NCBI GenBank assembly: GCA_014155875.1
Contig: JACEFZ010017857.1
Coordinates: 62,001 to 126,000, forward strand
Source of the DNA: Cepaea nemoralis
Taxonomy: Eukaryota; Mollusca; Gastropoda; Stylommatophora; Helicidae
Length of the DNA: 64,000 bases
Reading direction: 5' to 3'
The notes beneath the pieces were generated by a model. The model worked only from the letters and a program-made list of their open reading frames with translations. It did no database searches and was not told where the DNA came from. Positions 11,209-24,020 of this stretch are shown one piece after another. Within the stretch, counting starts at the first letter, position 1, and the number at the start of each line of letters is the position of its first letter. The position numbers and the translations under genes were made by a program.

Positions 11209-12299
11209 TGATGATGTGGTCAAGTAATGGTCAAGAGGTGGTCAAGTGGTGTTCATGTGGTGGAGTAACCACTTAAATTAAAGGGGAAAGTACGTGTAGT
11301 GATGTGGTGGTGGTTAAAGTGTCCGATGACGTGGTCAAGCAGTGGTCAAGTGGTGGTCAAGTGGTGGTCAAGTGACGAAATTTTAGTGGAAAGTAGTTGT
11401 AATGATATGGTGATGATCGTGAGGTGGTAAATTAGTGGTCAAACAGTGGTCAAGCAGTGGTCAAGTGGTGGTCAAGTGAGGAAAATTTTAGTGGAAAGTA
11501 GTTGTAATGATATGGTGATGATTAAAGGGTGGTAAATTAGTGGTCAAGCAGTGGTCAAGCAGTGGTCAAGTGGTGGTCAAGTGAGGAAAATTTTAGTGGA
11601 AAGTAGTTGTAATGATATGGTGACGATTAAAGGGTGGTAAATTAGTGGTAAAGCAGTGGTCAAGTAGTGGTCAAGTGGTCGAGTGACCACTTAAATTGTC
11701 GGGGAAAGTAGTTGTAATGATATGGTGATGATTAAAGGGTGGTAAATTAGTGGTCAAGAGGTGGTCAAGCGGTGGTCAAGGGGTGGTCAAGTGGTTAAAT
11801 GACCCCTTAAATTGTTGGGGAGAGTACGTGTAGTGACGTGGTGATGATCAAGAGGTGGTCAAGTGGTGGTCAGGGTGTGGTCAAGTGGTGGTCAAGATGT
11901 GGTCAAGTGGTCGAGTGACCCCTTAAATTGTCAGGGAAAGTGAGTGTAGTAAGTTGGTGATGATCGTGAGGTGGTCAAGTAGTGGTCAAGAGGTGGTCAA
12001 GGGGTGGTCAAGTGGTTAAATGACCCCCCTAAATTGTATGGGAGGGTACAGTTAGTGATGTGGTGATGATCAAGAGGTGGTCAAGTAGTGGTCAAGGAGT
12101 GGTCAAGGGGTGGTCAAGTGGTCAAGTTACCCCTTAAATTGATGGGAAGAGTACGTGTAGTGACACGAAGATGATCAAAATGTAGTCAAGTACTCGTCAA
12201 GTGGTGGTCAAGCGGTGGTCAAGTGGTCGAGTGACCACATAAATTGTAGAGGAGAGTAGGTGTAGTGACATGGTGATGATCAAGAGGTGGTCAAGTTGT
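11209..12299 (+). repeat. Foldback satellite block 1 (left): GTGGTCAAG arrays
   Basis: Short units of about 10 bp (GTGGTCAAGT, AGTGGTCAAG) are grouped into longer units of about 115-125 bp that also contain GAAAGTAGTTGTAATGATAT. The mirrored block is about 21059-22149. No coding potential is visible. Confidence 0.85.
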
Positions 12300-12830
12300 T
12301 AGGTCTAGAGGTTGGGGTGTCTCAGTCATGAAGTATCAAACTGTCTGCTCTGGGAAGGATGTCGCTGATCAGGGCGAGTAGGTTCTAATACGTTTATCGC
12401 TATTGTCTATAATTGGCGTGGTTGTATAGTAATAATAGTAGAGTTGTTTCGTAGTAATGTTAGTCATCATTATCAAGGGGCATGTTAGGTGATATTTATA
12501 ACGGTAGTAGTAGTACCAGTAGTAGCAATACCAACAATAGTACTAATTATCATCATCGTCACGTGTCTTACCAACGGACGTACCACCCACACATTGCGAT
12601 CTCCAACACCATTGAACAATTCCGGGGTTGACTCACAATACAGAAATCCCCAATTAACGGCATTACCTTCATGTAATGGTGGTACTCATAGTACCAATAG
12701 CACCAGTAGTAATAGTCACCAACATCAGCAAGAGACTTATCGCCTGACATTGGTCAGTATGACACTCCATAAACTATGATCTCCGACACCATGGATACAA
12801 ATAGTAATAATATTGGTAATAGTAGTAGTG

Positions 12831-12918
<88 letters not shown>

Positions 12919-13399
12919 CGGCGGCGGTGGTGGTGGTGGTGGTGGTGGTGGTGGTGGTAATAGTAGGAGTAGTAGAATAGCGAGGGTGCTTGTTGTTTCA
13001 CTAAGTATTTGTATATCGTATGTAGTATAAAGCTAGTTTGTGTTGTATGCCATGTAAGGTGTTACTGAAATATCTGTATTTTATAGTTCTAAGAGGTGAT
13101 GACGTCATAACCCACCACTCTATCATCTTATTGATAGTGTCTCCAGTGCCACGAAAAAGGCTCATTGTGAGATATCGATCATTTCTCAAAGCGACAGCAT
13201 CCGGGGTGCATGCCCATTACGAGCAAACATCGATACGCCACTTAAAAGGCAACGACAAGGCAAAATAGCGTCGAATACAGTGTAACGTACAAAACTTATG
13301 AGGTCATCGGTTCTCCATTCCATCATGGTCGACAAATAGGCGCTCACTAACTTCACAATAGGCTCACTCAAATAAGCATATAGGATGATAAGGCACCGA
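12300..13399 (+). repeat. Foldback non-satellite segment with (AGT)n/(GGT)n (left)
   Basis: Mostly non-repetitive arm sequence surrounds a trinucleotide tract at 12829-12957, AGT units followed by GGT units. The mirrored copy is at 19959-21058, and the two trinucleotide tracts differ by about one AGT/GGT unit. A 96-codon open frame (12489-12779) is identical in both arms but has no start context, homology or composition of a protein. Confidence 0.75.
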
Positions 13400-16135
13400 C
13401 CCAAATGTGAAAAATGTCGGCCAAATACAGAAATAGTTCGTCCACATGTATGCAAACTAGGAAAATTTGTTAGTCGAACGGGACATATATTGACCAAGTA
13501 GGGAAATTTGAGAGCCATAAGTGAAAAAATATAATCCAAAGAGAGGAATATCTCATTCCAACTTATAAAAAGAAGGAAAATTCTCAACCAAATGAGAAAA
13601 AGTTAGACCAAGTATAGTAACATCGCAACCAAACTTATGAAAAGTAGGAAACTTTGTTAGCCAAAGCGAAAAAACCTAGGTCAAGTAGGAAAATCTGTTA
13701 CCCAAATGTAAAAAATGTCGGCCAAATACAGAAATAGTTCGTCCACATGTATGCAAACTAGGAAAATTTGTTAGTCGAACGGGACATATATTGACCAAGT
13801 AGGGAAATTTGAGAGCCATAAGTGAAAAAATATAATCCAAAGAGAGGAATATCTCATTCCAACTTATAAAAAGAAGGAAAATTCTCAACCAAATGAGAAA
13901 AAGTTAGACCAAGTATAGTAACATCGCAACCAAACTTATGAAAAGTAGGAAACTTTGTTAGCCAAAGCGAAAAAACCTAGGTCAAGTAGGAAAATCTGTT
14001 AGCCAAATGTAAAAAATGTCGGCCAAATACAGAAATACCTCGTCCGCACGTAGGCAAACAAGGAAAGGTTGTTAGCCAGATAGGAAAAATATTGCCCAAG
14101 TAGGAAAATTTGATAGCCAAATGTAAAAAAAAAAAAAGATCACCCAAAGAGAGGAATATCTCGGCCAGACTTATAAAAAGTAGGAGAACTATGTGCCAAA
14201 TGGGAAAAAGTTAGGCCAAATACAGAAATATTTCAACCAAACATATAAAAAAATAGGAAAATTGATAACCAAATGGGAAATATATTGACCAACTAGGGAA
14301 ATGTGTTACTCAAAGAGGAAAAATAATGACCAAGTAACGAAATACATCGCTCAAGCTTATGAAAACTACGAAACTTTGTTAGCCAAATGGAAGAAACCTT
14401 GGTCAAGTAGGAAAAATCTGTTAACCAATTGTGAAAAATGTCGGCCAAATGCAGAAATAGTTCGGCCACACGTATGCAAACAACGAAAGGTTGTTAGCCA
14501 GATAGGAAAAGTATTAACCAAGTAAGAAAATGTGATACCCAAAGGTGAAAAAATATCAGACAAAGAGAGAAATATCTCATCCAAACTTATAAAAAGAAGG
14601 AAAATTCTCAACCAAATGAGAAAAAGTTAGACCAAATATAGTAACATCTCAACCAAACTTATGAAAAGTAGGAAACTTTGTTAGCCAACGAGAATAAAAA
14701 CCTTGTTCAAGTAGGAAAATCTGTTAGCCAAATGTAAAAAATGTCGGCCAAATACAGAAATACCTCGTCCGCACGTATGCAAACAAGGAAAAGTTGTTAG
14801 CCAGATAGTAAAAATATTGCCCAAGTAGGAAAATTTGATAGCCAAATGTAAAAAAAAAAAAAAATATCACCCAAAGAGAGGAATATCTCGGCCAGACTTA
14901 TAAAAAGTAGGAGAACTATGTGCCAAATGGGAAAAAGTTAGGCCAAATACAGAAATATTTCAACCAAACATATAAAAAATAGGAAAATTGATAACCAAAC
15001 GGGAAATATATTGACCAACTAGGGAAATGTGTTACTCAAAGAGGAAAAATAATGACCAACTAACGAAATACATCGCTCAAACTTATGAAAACTACGAAAC
15101 TTTGTTAGCCAAATGGAAGAAACCTTGGTCAAGTAGGAAAAATCTGTTAACCAATTGTGAAAAATGTCGGCCAAATGCAGAAATAGTTCGGCCACACGTA
15201 TGCAAACAAGGAAAGGTTGTTAGCCAGATAGGAAAAGTATTAACCAAGTAAGAAAATGTGATAGCCAAAGGTGAAAAAATATCAGACAAAGAGAGAAATA
15301 TCTCATCCAAACTTATAAAAAGAAGGAAAATTCTCAACCAAATGAGAAAAAGTTAGACCAAATATAGTAACATCTCAACCAAACTTATGAAAAGTAGGAA
15401 ACTTTGTTAGCCAACGACAATAAAAACCTAGGTCAAGTAGGAAAATCTGTTAGCCAAATGTAAAAAATGTCGGCCAAATACAGAAATACCTCGTCCGCAC
15501 TTATTAAAATTAGGAAAAATTTGTTAGCCAAATAGTAAAAATATTGCCCAAGTAGGAAAATTTGATAGCCAAATGTAAAAAAAAATATCACCCAAATAGA
15601 GGAATATCTCGGCCAGAGTTATAAAAAGTAGGAGAACTATTTGCCAAATGGGAAAAAGTTAGGCCAAATACAGACATATCTCAAACAAACATATAAAAAA
15701 TAGGAAAATTGATAACCAAACGGGAACTATATTGACCAACTAGGGACATGTATTACTCAAAGAGGAAAAATAATGACCAAGTAACGAAATACATCGCTCA
15801 AACTTATGAAAACTAGGAAACTTTGTTAGCCAAAGTGAAAAAAAAAAACCTTCGTCAAGTAGGAAAATCTGTTAGCCAAATGTGAAAAATGTCGGACAAA
15901 TGCAGAAATAGTTCGGTCACACATATGCAAACTAGGAAAAGTTGTTAGCCAGATAGGAAAAGTATTGGCCAAGTAGGAAAATTTGAAAGCCAAATGTGAA
16001 AAAAGATCACCCAAAGAGAGAAATATTGCGAACAATGTCGGCCAAATACAGAAATTTCTCAACCAAACTCATGAAAAGTAGGAACAACTTGTTACCCAAA
16101 TAGAAAAAATATTGGTCAAGTAAAGAAATAGCGTG
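13400..16135 (+). repeat. Foldback satellite block 2 (left), higher-order repeat
   Basis: Related subunits of about 50-60 bp (words AAATGTCGGCCAAATACAG, CAAACTTATAAAAAGTAGG) are arranged in larger repeats: a 301-bp period between about 13403 and 14000, and a 726-bp unit present twice (about 13900-15400) in the left arm but once in the right. The mirrored block is 17950-19958. Confidence 0.88.
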
Positions 16136-17036
16136 GTCAAACCTATAAAAACATACCAACATTTGTTAACACAACTTGGCCACTTGTTCTTACAAACTTG
16201 CTCGCTGGCTCAAACAATCTGTCCTCTTGCTATTACAATCGGTCGACCTATCCTATCAACTCACACACTGACCCATAACAACTGTCCATTTTCCCCAACA
16301 ACGTGTCCACCGACTCTCTCATATTATCGACTCGCCCTATCAACTTACCCACTGACTCTAACAACTTCCCCACAGGGGCTCACAAAATTTCCACTTGTTA
16401 TTACAAATTGTCGACAGTCGCGCCCAAATTACCACTTACTCTTACAAACTGTCCCAACTGCGCGCACAAAGGTGTCCACTTGTGATTTCACGGCCTCCTC
16501 ATCACATAGATAAGTAGCCCTTATAAAATACAAATGTATCCCACAAGTCATACAGAAGTGTCCCCCATATTGTCATAAAAAAAAAATATTTGTGTGTGTA
16601 GGTAAGTTCATGTCTTTGGCAGTTCATATTTTGTAAATTCATTTCTTCAGCATAAGATTTGTGTAAGTTCACAGCCTCAGCATAAATTTTGTTGTGTAAG
16701 TTCATGTCTTCGACAGTTCATGTTTTGCTAAGGCCTAGTTTTAGTGAAAAGGCAGAAGTCTATTGGCTAGAATTTCAACCTGAGTGGTCAATTATTAACA
16801 CTGCCTGTGGACAGCTATTCTTACCCATGCGCTAAAGTTGAGAAAATGAACTTCCGTTGAATGGAAGCTACCGCAGACTTGCCTTATTAAACCCCTCTGG
16901 AAGAAGTAGCGGCAGCTTAACCAGGAAAAGATCGAATTAGTTATCCCCCTTAGTCTGGGAATTATGAAAATTTATGCTCACACAAGCGATATTACTCATG
17001 ACGTCATATAAACAAAAATATAAACGATAACAATTG
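16136..17036 (+). repeat. Foldback inner arm (left): block 3 and unique centre
   Basis: From about 16160 to 16495 a loose 25-30-bp repeat (CACTTGTTNTTACAAACTTG-like) occurs. Bases 16496-17036 are mostly unique, with a partial repeat of TAAGTTCATGTCTT. A palindromic TGACGTCA lies near the centre (about 16999-17006). The mirrored segment is 17049-17949. The 126-codon frame at 16133-16513 is only the satellite read through. Confidence 0.75.
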
Positions 17037-17048
17037 AGGCTAGAGCCA
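17037..17048. other. Loop of the foldback element
   Basis: The 12 nt AGGCTAGAGCCA separate the arms, which meet at CAATTG on each side (17031-17036 and 17049-17054). The inner GGCT...AGCC could extend pairing further, leaving almost no loop. Confidence 0.95.
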
Positions 17049-20000
17049 CAATTGTTATCCTTTATATTTTTGTTTATATGACGTCATGAGTAATATCGCT
17101 TGTGTGAGCATATATTTTCATAATTCCCAGACTAAGGGGGGATAACTAATTCGATCTTTTCCTGGTTAAGCTGCCGCTACTTCTTCCAGAGGGGTTTAAT
17201 AAGGCAAGTCTGCGGTAGCTTCCATTCAACGGAAGTTCATTTTCTCAACTTTAGCGCATGGGTAAGAATAGCTGTCCACAGGCAGTGTTAATAATTGACC
17301 ACTCAGGTTGAAATTCTAGCCAATAGACTTCTGCCTTTTCACTAAAACTAGGCCTTAGCAAAACATGAACTGTCGAAGACATGAACTTACACAACAAAAT
17401 TTATGCTGAGGCTGTGAACTTACACAAATCTTATGCTGAAGAAATGAATTTACAAAATATGAACTGCCAAAGACATGAACTTACCTACACACACAAATAT
17501 TTTTTTTTATGACAATATGGGGGACACTTCTGTATGACTTGTGGGATACATTTGTATTTTATAAGGGCTACTTATCTATGTGATGAGGAGGCCGTGAAAT
17601 CACAAGTGGACACCTTTGTGCGTGCAGTTGGGACAGTTTGTAAGAGTAAGTGGTAATTTGGGCGCGACTGTCGACAATTTGTAATAACAAGTGGAAATTT
17701 TGTGAGCCCCTGTGGGGAAGTTGTTAGAGTCAGTGGGTAAGTTGATAGGGCGAGTCGATAATATGAGAGAGTCGGTGGACACGTTGTTGGGGAAAATGGA
17801 CAGTTGTTATGGGTCAGTGTGTGAGTTGATAGGATAGGTCGACCGATTGTAATAGCAAGAGGACAGATTGTTTGAGCCAGCGAGCAAGTTTGTAAGAACA
17901 AGTGGCCAAGTTGTGTTAACAAATGTTGGTATGTTTTTATAGGTTTGACCACGCTATTTCTTTACTTGACCAATATTTTTTCTATTTGGGTAACAAGTTG
18001 TTCCTACTTTTCATGAGTTTGGTTGAGAAATTTCTGTATTTGGCCGACATTGTTCGCAATATTTCTCTCTTTGGGTGATCTTTTTTCACATTTGGCTTTC
18101 AAATTTTCCTACTTGGCCAATACTTTTCCTATCTGGCTAACAACTTTTCCTAGTTTGCATATGTGTGACCGAACTATTTCTGCATTTGTCCGACATTTTT
18201 CACATTTGGCTAACAGATTTTCCTACTTGACGAAGGTTTTTTTTTTTCACTTTGGCTAACAAAGTTTCCTAGTTTTCATAAGTTTGAGCGATGTATTTCG
18301 TTACTTGGTCATTATTTTTCCTCTTTGAGTAATACATGTCCCTAGTTGGTCAATATAGTTCCCGTTTGGTTATCAATTTTCCTATTTTTTATATGTTTGT
18401 TTGAGATATGTCTGTATTTGGCCTAACTTTTTCCCATTTGGCAAATAGTTCTCCTACTTTTTATAACTCTGGCCGAGATATTCCTCTATTTGGGTGATAT
18501 TTTTTTTTACATTTGGCTATCAAATTTTCCTACTTGGGCAATATTTTTACTATTTGGCTAACAAATTTTTCCTAATTTTAATAAGTGCGGACGAGGTATT
18601 TCTGTATTTGGCCGACATTTTTTACATTTGGCTAACAGATTTTCCTACTTGACCTAGGTTTTTATTGTCGTTGGCTAACAAAGTTTCCTACTTTTCATAA
18701 GTTTGGTTGAGATGTTACTATATTTGGTCTAACTTTTTCTCATTTGGTTGAGAATTTTCCTTCTTTTTATAAGTTTGGATGAGATATTTCTCTCTTTGTC
18801 TGATATTTTTTCACCTTTGGCTATCACATTTTCTTACTTGGTTAATACTTTTCCTATCTGGCTAACAACCTTTCCTTGTTTGCATACGTGTGGCCGAACT
18901 ATTTCTGCATTTGGCCGACATTTTTCACAATTGGTTAACAGATTTTTCCTACTTGACCAAGGTTTCTTCCATTTGGCTAACAAAGTTTCGTAGTTTTCAT
19001 AAGCTTGAGCGATGTATTTCGTTACTTGGTCATTATTTTTCCTCTTTGAGTAACACATTTCCCTAGTTGGTCAATATATTTCCCATTTGGTTATCAATTT
19101 TCCTATTTTTTTATATGTTTGGTTGAAATATTTCTGTATTTGGCCTAACTTTTTCCCATTTGGCACATAGTTCTCCTACTTTTTATAAGTCTGGCCGAGA
19201 TATTCCTCTCTTTGGGTGATCTTTTTTTTTTTTACATTTGGCTATCAAATTTTCCTACTTGGGCAATATTTTTCCTATCTGGCTAACAACCTTTCCTTGT
19301 TTGCCTACGTGCGGACGAGGTATTTCTGTATTTGGCCGACATTTTTTACATTTGGCTAACAGATTTTCCTACTTGACCTAGGTTTTTTCGCTTTGGCTAA
19401 CAAAGTTTCCTACTTTTCATAAGTTTGGTTGCGATGTTACTATACTTGGTCTAACTTTTTCTCATTTGGTTGAGAATTTTCCTTCTTTTTATAAGTTGGA
19501 ATGAGATATTCCTCTCTTTGGATTATATTTTTTCACTTATGGCTCTCAAATTTCCCTACTTGGTCAATATATGTCCCGTTCGACTAACAAATTTTCCTAG
19601 TTTGCATACATGTGGACGAACTATTTCTGTATTTGGCCGACATTTTTTACATTTGGGTAACAGATTTTCCTACTTGACCTAGGTTTTTTCGCTTTGGCTA
19701 ACAAAGTTTCCTACTTTTCATAAGTTTGGTTGCGATGTTACTATACTTGGTCTAACTTTTTCTCATTTGGTTGAGAATTTTCCTTCTTTTTATAAGTTGG
19801 AATGAGATATTCCTCTCTTTGGATTATATTTTTTCACTTATGGCTCTCAAATTTCCCTACTTGGTCAATATATGTCCCGTTCGACTAACAAATTTTCCTA
19901 GTTTGCATACATGTGGACGAACTATTTCTGTATTTGGCCGACATTTTTCACATTTGGGTCGGTGCCTTATCATCCTATATGTTTATTTGAGTGAGCCTAT

Positions 20001-20436
20001 TGTGAAGTTAGTGAGCGCCTATTTGTCGACCATGATGGAATGGAGAACCGATGACCTCATAAGTTTTGTACGTTACACTGTATTCGACGCTATTTTGCCT
20101 TGTCGTTGCCTTTTAAGTGGCGTATCGATGTTTGCTCGTAATGGGCATGCACCCCGGATGCTGTCGCTTTGAGAAATGATCGATATCTCACAATGAGCCT
20201 TTTTCGTGGCACTGGAGACACTATCAATAAGATGATAGAGTGGTGGGTTATGACGTCATCACCTCTTAGAACTATAAAATACAGATATTTCAGTAACACC
20301 TTACATGGCATACAACACAAACTAGCTTTATACTACATACGATATACAAATACTTAGTGAAACAACAAGCACCCTCGCTATTCTACTACTCCTACTATTA
20401 CCACCACCACCACCACCACCACCACCACCGCCGCCG

Positions 20437-20527
<91 letters not shown>

Positions 20528-22478
20528 CACTACTACTATTACCAATATTATTACTATTTGTATCCATGGTGTCGGAGATCATAGTTTATGGAGTGTCATA
20601 CTGACCAATGTCAGGCGATAAGTCTCTTGCTGATGTTGGTGACTATTACTACTGGTGCTATTGGTACTATGAGTACCACCATTACATGAAGGTAATGCCG
20701 TTAATTGGGGATTTCTGTATTGTGAGTCAACCCCGGAATTGTTCAATGGTGTTGGAGATCGCAATGTGTGGGTGGTACGTCCGTTGGTAAGACACGTGAC
20801 GATGATGATAATTAGTACTATTGTTGGTATTGCTACTACTGGTACTACTACTACCGTTATAAATATCACCTAACATGCCCCTTGATAATGATGACTAACA
20901 TTACTACGAAACAACTCTACTATTATTACTATACAACCACGCCAATTATAGACAATAGCGATAAACGTATTAGAACCTACTCGCCCTGATCAGCGACATC
21001 CTTCCCAGAGCAGACAGTTTGATACTTCATGACTGAGACACCCCAACCTCTAGACCTAACAACTTGACCACCTCTTGATCATCACCATGTCACTACACCT
21101 ACTCTCCTCTACAATTTATGTGGTCACTCGACCACTTGACCACCGCTTGACCACCACTTGACGAGTACTTGACTACATTTTGATCATCTTCGTGTCACTA
21201 CACGTACTCTTCCCATCAATTTAAGGGGTAACTTGACCACTTGACCACCCCTTGACCACTCCTTGACCACTACTTGACCACCTCTTGATCATCACCACAT
21301 CACTAACTGTACCCTCCCATACAATTTAGGGGGGTCATTTAACCACTTGACCACCCCTTGACCACCTCTTGACCACTACTTGACCACCTCACGATCATCA
21401 CCAACTTACTACACTCACTTTCCCTGACAATTTAAGGGGTCACTCGACCACTTGACCACATCTTGACCACCACTTGACCACACCCTGACCACCACTTGAC
21501 CACCTCTTGATCATCACCACGTCACTACACGTACTCTCCCCAACAATTTAAGGGGTCATTTAACCACTTGACCACCCCTTGACCACCGCTTGACCACCTC
21601 TTGACCACTAATTTACCACCCTTTAATCATCACCATATCATTACAACTACTTTCCCCGACAATTTAAGTGGTCACTCGACCACTTGACCACTACTTGACC
21701 ACTGCTTGACCACTAATTTACCACCCTTTAATCATCACCATATCATTACAACTACTTTCCACTAAAATTTTCCTCACTTGACCACCACTTGACCACTGCT
21801 TGACCACTGCTTGACCACTAATTTACCACCCTTTAATCATCACCATATCATTACAACTACTTTCCACTAAAATTTTCCTCACTTGACCACCACTTGACCA
21901 CTGCTTGACCACTGTTTGACCACTAATTTACCACCTCACGATCATCACCATATCATTACAACTACTTTCCACTAAAATTTCGTCACTTGACCACCACTTG
22001 ACCACCACTTGACCACTGCTTGACCACGTCATCGGACACTTTAACCACCACCACATCACTACACGTACTTTCCCCTTTAATTTAAGTGGTTACTCCACCA
22101 CATGAACACCACTTGACCACCTCTTGACCATTACTTGACCACATCATCACACACCCTTAACTATAAGCGGTCACTTACTATGTTTTTTTTTTTCTTCTAT
22201 ATATATATATTTTATTAACATTATTATGTACCTTACTTGAGTCGTTTGTTTTCTTTATTGATGTTTTATATCGTATTTGTTATGTCGTACCCTATAATTA
22301 CTTGACCACGCACGCCACCTATGATGAGTCACTAGAACACGTCACCTATGATGAGTCACTAGACCACGCCTACATTTTTGGGGGAAAAAGAGTTATCGCC
22401 CTTTGAGGATCAGGATCGATAAATGGTTGATTTATATAAGATCCTCAAAAGCACTGGATGGAGCCCCACTTACACTAC
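17049..22478 (-). repeat. Foldback element, right arm
   Basis: This is the reverse complement of 10880-17036. Sum-of-coordinates checks give 34085 for the inner part (16133 with 17952) and 33358 for the outer part (12489 with 20869), so the arms differ by one 726-bp unit plus a 1-bp indel. Blocks lie at 17590-17925 (block 3), 17950-19958 (block 2), 20400-20527 (CCA/ACT tract) and 21059-22149 (block 1). Point differences are few, for example near 22355. Confidence 0.93.
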
Positions 22479-23340
22479 TCATCTGCCCGCCTTGGGAGCG
22501 TTTACCATAACGCTCCTCGCTGTAAAATATTCGTTTAGGGAGGTTGTGGTCTGGCATGCGAGTCAAGTGACCAGCCCAGCGAATCTGATTCTTCATCAGT
22601 ATAGTGTGGATACTGGGCATGGACGCTCTTTCTAGGACTTCAGTGTCTGGAATCTTTGTAGACTTTCAGCTTTGTTTGCAGGCTTATTCCATTTCTGTGT
22701 CACACATTCTTGTACAGTCTGCCTAAGGCCGCGCTGGAGATTCTTGCATTTACTTCGTCACCAATTGTGGCAGCTTGTGACACAGTGCTGCCAAGATAGG
22801 TAAATCTGTCCTCAACACTTAGTCTATGACCATTCACTTTGATATTAGGTACGGTGTGATTAATCCCTGGATCTGACTGGTACATAACTACAGTCTTCTC
22901 CAAGTTGATATTGAGCCCAAAGTTGGCACAGGCATATGAGAAAGCTGAAACACTGGGTTGCATGTCTGCCTCTGAGTTGGCATATAGAGCACAATCATCA
23001 GCAAAAACGGAGCTCTTTGGCGGTGTCGCTGGTAGTTTTGGTTTTAGCTTTCAGCCTTCTGAGATTAAACAACTTTCCATCCATGCGGTAGTTGATGTCT
23101 ATTCAAATGTCATTGTTCCTGAAAGCATTCGTCAGCATAGCTTACATGAGGCTAAACAGTGTTGGTGCCAGGACACAGACTTGCTTCACTCCATTGGTGA
23201 CAGGAAAAGGCTCAGACAGTTCAACATTTTCCTTAACTCTTGCTTGCATGCCATCAAGAAATAGCCGCACTATTTGGACAAACTTTCGTGGACAGCCAAA
23301 TTTAAGAATGACCAAGCATCACCATTTTCACACGCACCGC
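22479..23340 (-). pseudogene. RTE-like LINE, RT part, right of the foldback element
   Basis: The minus strand reads, with a few shifts and stops: a segment like VKQVCVLAPTLFSL (about 23180), DDCALYANSEADMQ (about 22990, the RT catalytic region, where the usual FADD is damaged), FGLNINLEKTVVMYQ, FTYLGSTVSQAATI, and RWAGHLTRMPDHNLPKRI. This is the palm-to-C-terminal part of an RTE-like LINE. It runs up to the target site, where the foldback begins, and continues at 10879. Confidence 0.88.
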
Positions 23341-23449
23341 TGACGATGAGCATCTACGGAAGAGTGACTACCAAGGTAATCATCGTAGCTCTCCCCACTA
23401 CTCACAGCCGGGGTTGTGGGAGATTAGTAGGACAAGAAAATATATTTAC

Positions 23450-23565
23450 CAAAACTGGGGCCAGATGTAGAACATGACTCCGTCTATTGCACCGGGCAAT
23501 GTAGCACCTTGGATGATCAGAAGCGTCAGTAGAATATACGGGAGAGTAGCTGTGACATACACAAC
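23450..23565 (-). CDS. SLC6-family transporter, exon encoding TM5
   Basis: Acceptor TTTTCAG precedes base 23565 and donor GTAAATA follows 23450. The exon has 116 bp, begins in phase 0 and ends with TG of a Trp codon finished by the next exon at 432. The peptide starts [18 protein letters not shown], then [20 protein letters not shown]. The family pattern is VVYxTATFPYxxLxxLLIRGxTLxGA. This helix and its end face the cytoplasmic-side scaffold. It is preceded by a 2.7-kb intron with a large GAA tract. Confidence 0.93.
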
Positions 23566-24020
23566 CTGAAAAGTAACAGTATGATTATCAAATACTCATT
23601 AAATGGAAGATTATCAAGACAATGTAAACTAAGGGAGGTCAGCATCGTCAAACTGATAAGAATGCTCGGTCCTAAACTTCCGATGTACTAATGTCAAGGT
23701 TGCGAGTTCAAACCCTACACCGATCGATTGTGGGCTCTCCACTCTGTTTCTGTATCCTGTTTAGCTTGCTACTTATATACAACAATAAGAAATAGGCAAA
23801 CAGCTTTCTTTGGTCATGCGATGAGAAGAGCTGCATTAGAAAACATCGTGACAACTGGAAAAATCAGTGGGAAAAAAGGCAGGGGCAGACGAAGATAAAT
23901 GATGCTGGATGGATTGAGACGGTGGCATGGGGGTATATCATTAGCAGATTTGATCCAGAACACCAAAGACCGAGATCTGTGGATAGACATGAAGGCCTAT
24001 GCCAGCTGGCGTAGATGATG
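23566..24020 (+). mobile_element. tRNA-like SINE fragment and LINE 3' end
   Basis: Between about 23640 and 23760 a tRNA-like segment has a B-box match GAGTTCAAACC (23704-23714) and a weak A box. From 23785 to 24020 the plus strand encodes RQTAFFGHAMRRAALENIVT, then DLIQNTKDRDLWIDM and ASWRR, the end of a LINE RT polyprotein, with an ATGATGATT tail. Both are short and damaged. Confidence 0.55.

Larger units (their letters stand above)
10873..22485. mobile_element. Giant foldback element (11.6-kb palindrome) with 7-bp target duplication
   Basis: The element spans 10880-22478 and is flanked by TCATCTG at 10873-10879 and 22479-22485. The left end begins AGTAGTGTAAGTGGGGCTCC and the right end is its reverse complement. 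Arms run 10880-17036 and 17049-22478 around a 12-nt loop. They are close to identical, except that the left arm has one more 726-bp satellite unit. No transposase or other protein is recognisable, so it is non-autonomous. Long terminal inverted repeats made of satellites are typical of foldback elements; the superfamily supplying transposase is unknown. The insertion target is the coding region of an RTE-like LINE inside the SLC6 intron. Confidence 0.93.

Noticed and set aside
16133..17952. Identical 126-codon frames in both palindrome arms
   Set aside because: The frames lie in a 25-30-bp satellite, have repeat-like composition and no domain; identity comes from the palindrome, not from selection.
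12489..20869. 96- and 133-codon frames conserved between the arms (for example 12489-12779 and 19771-20172)
   Set aside because: Arms are near identical along their length including non-coding parts, so conservation says nothing about coding. There are no protein features.
10880..22478. Palindrome as a sequencing or assembly artefact
   Set aside because: Hairpin artefacts duplicate flanks. Here the flanks are complementary halves of one LINE with a 7-bp target duplication, and the arms differ by a satellite unit and point changes.
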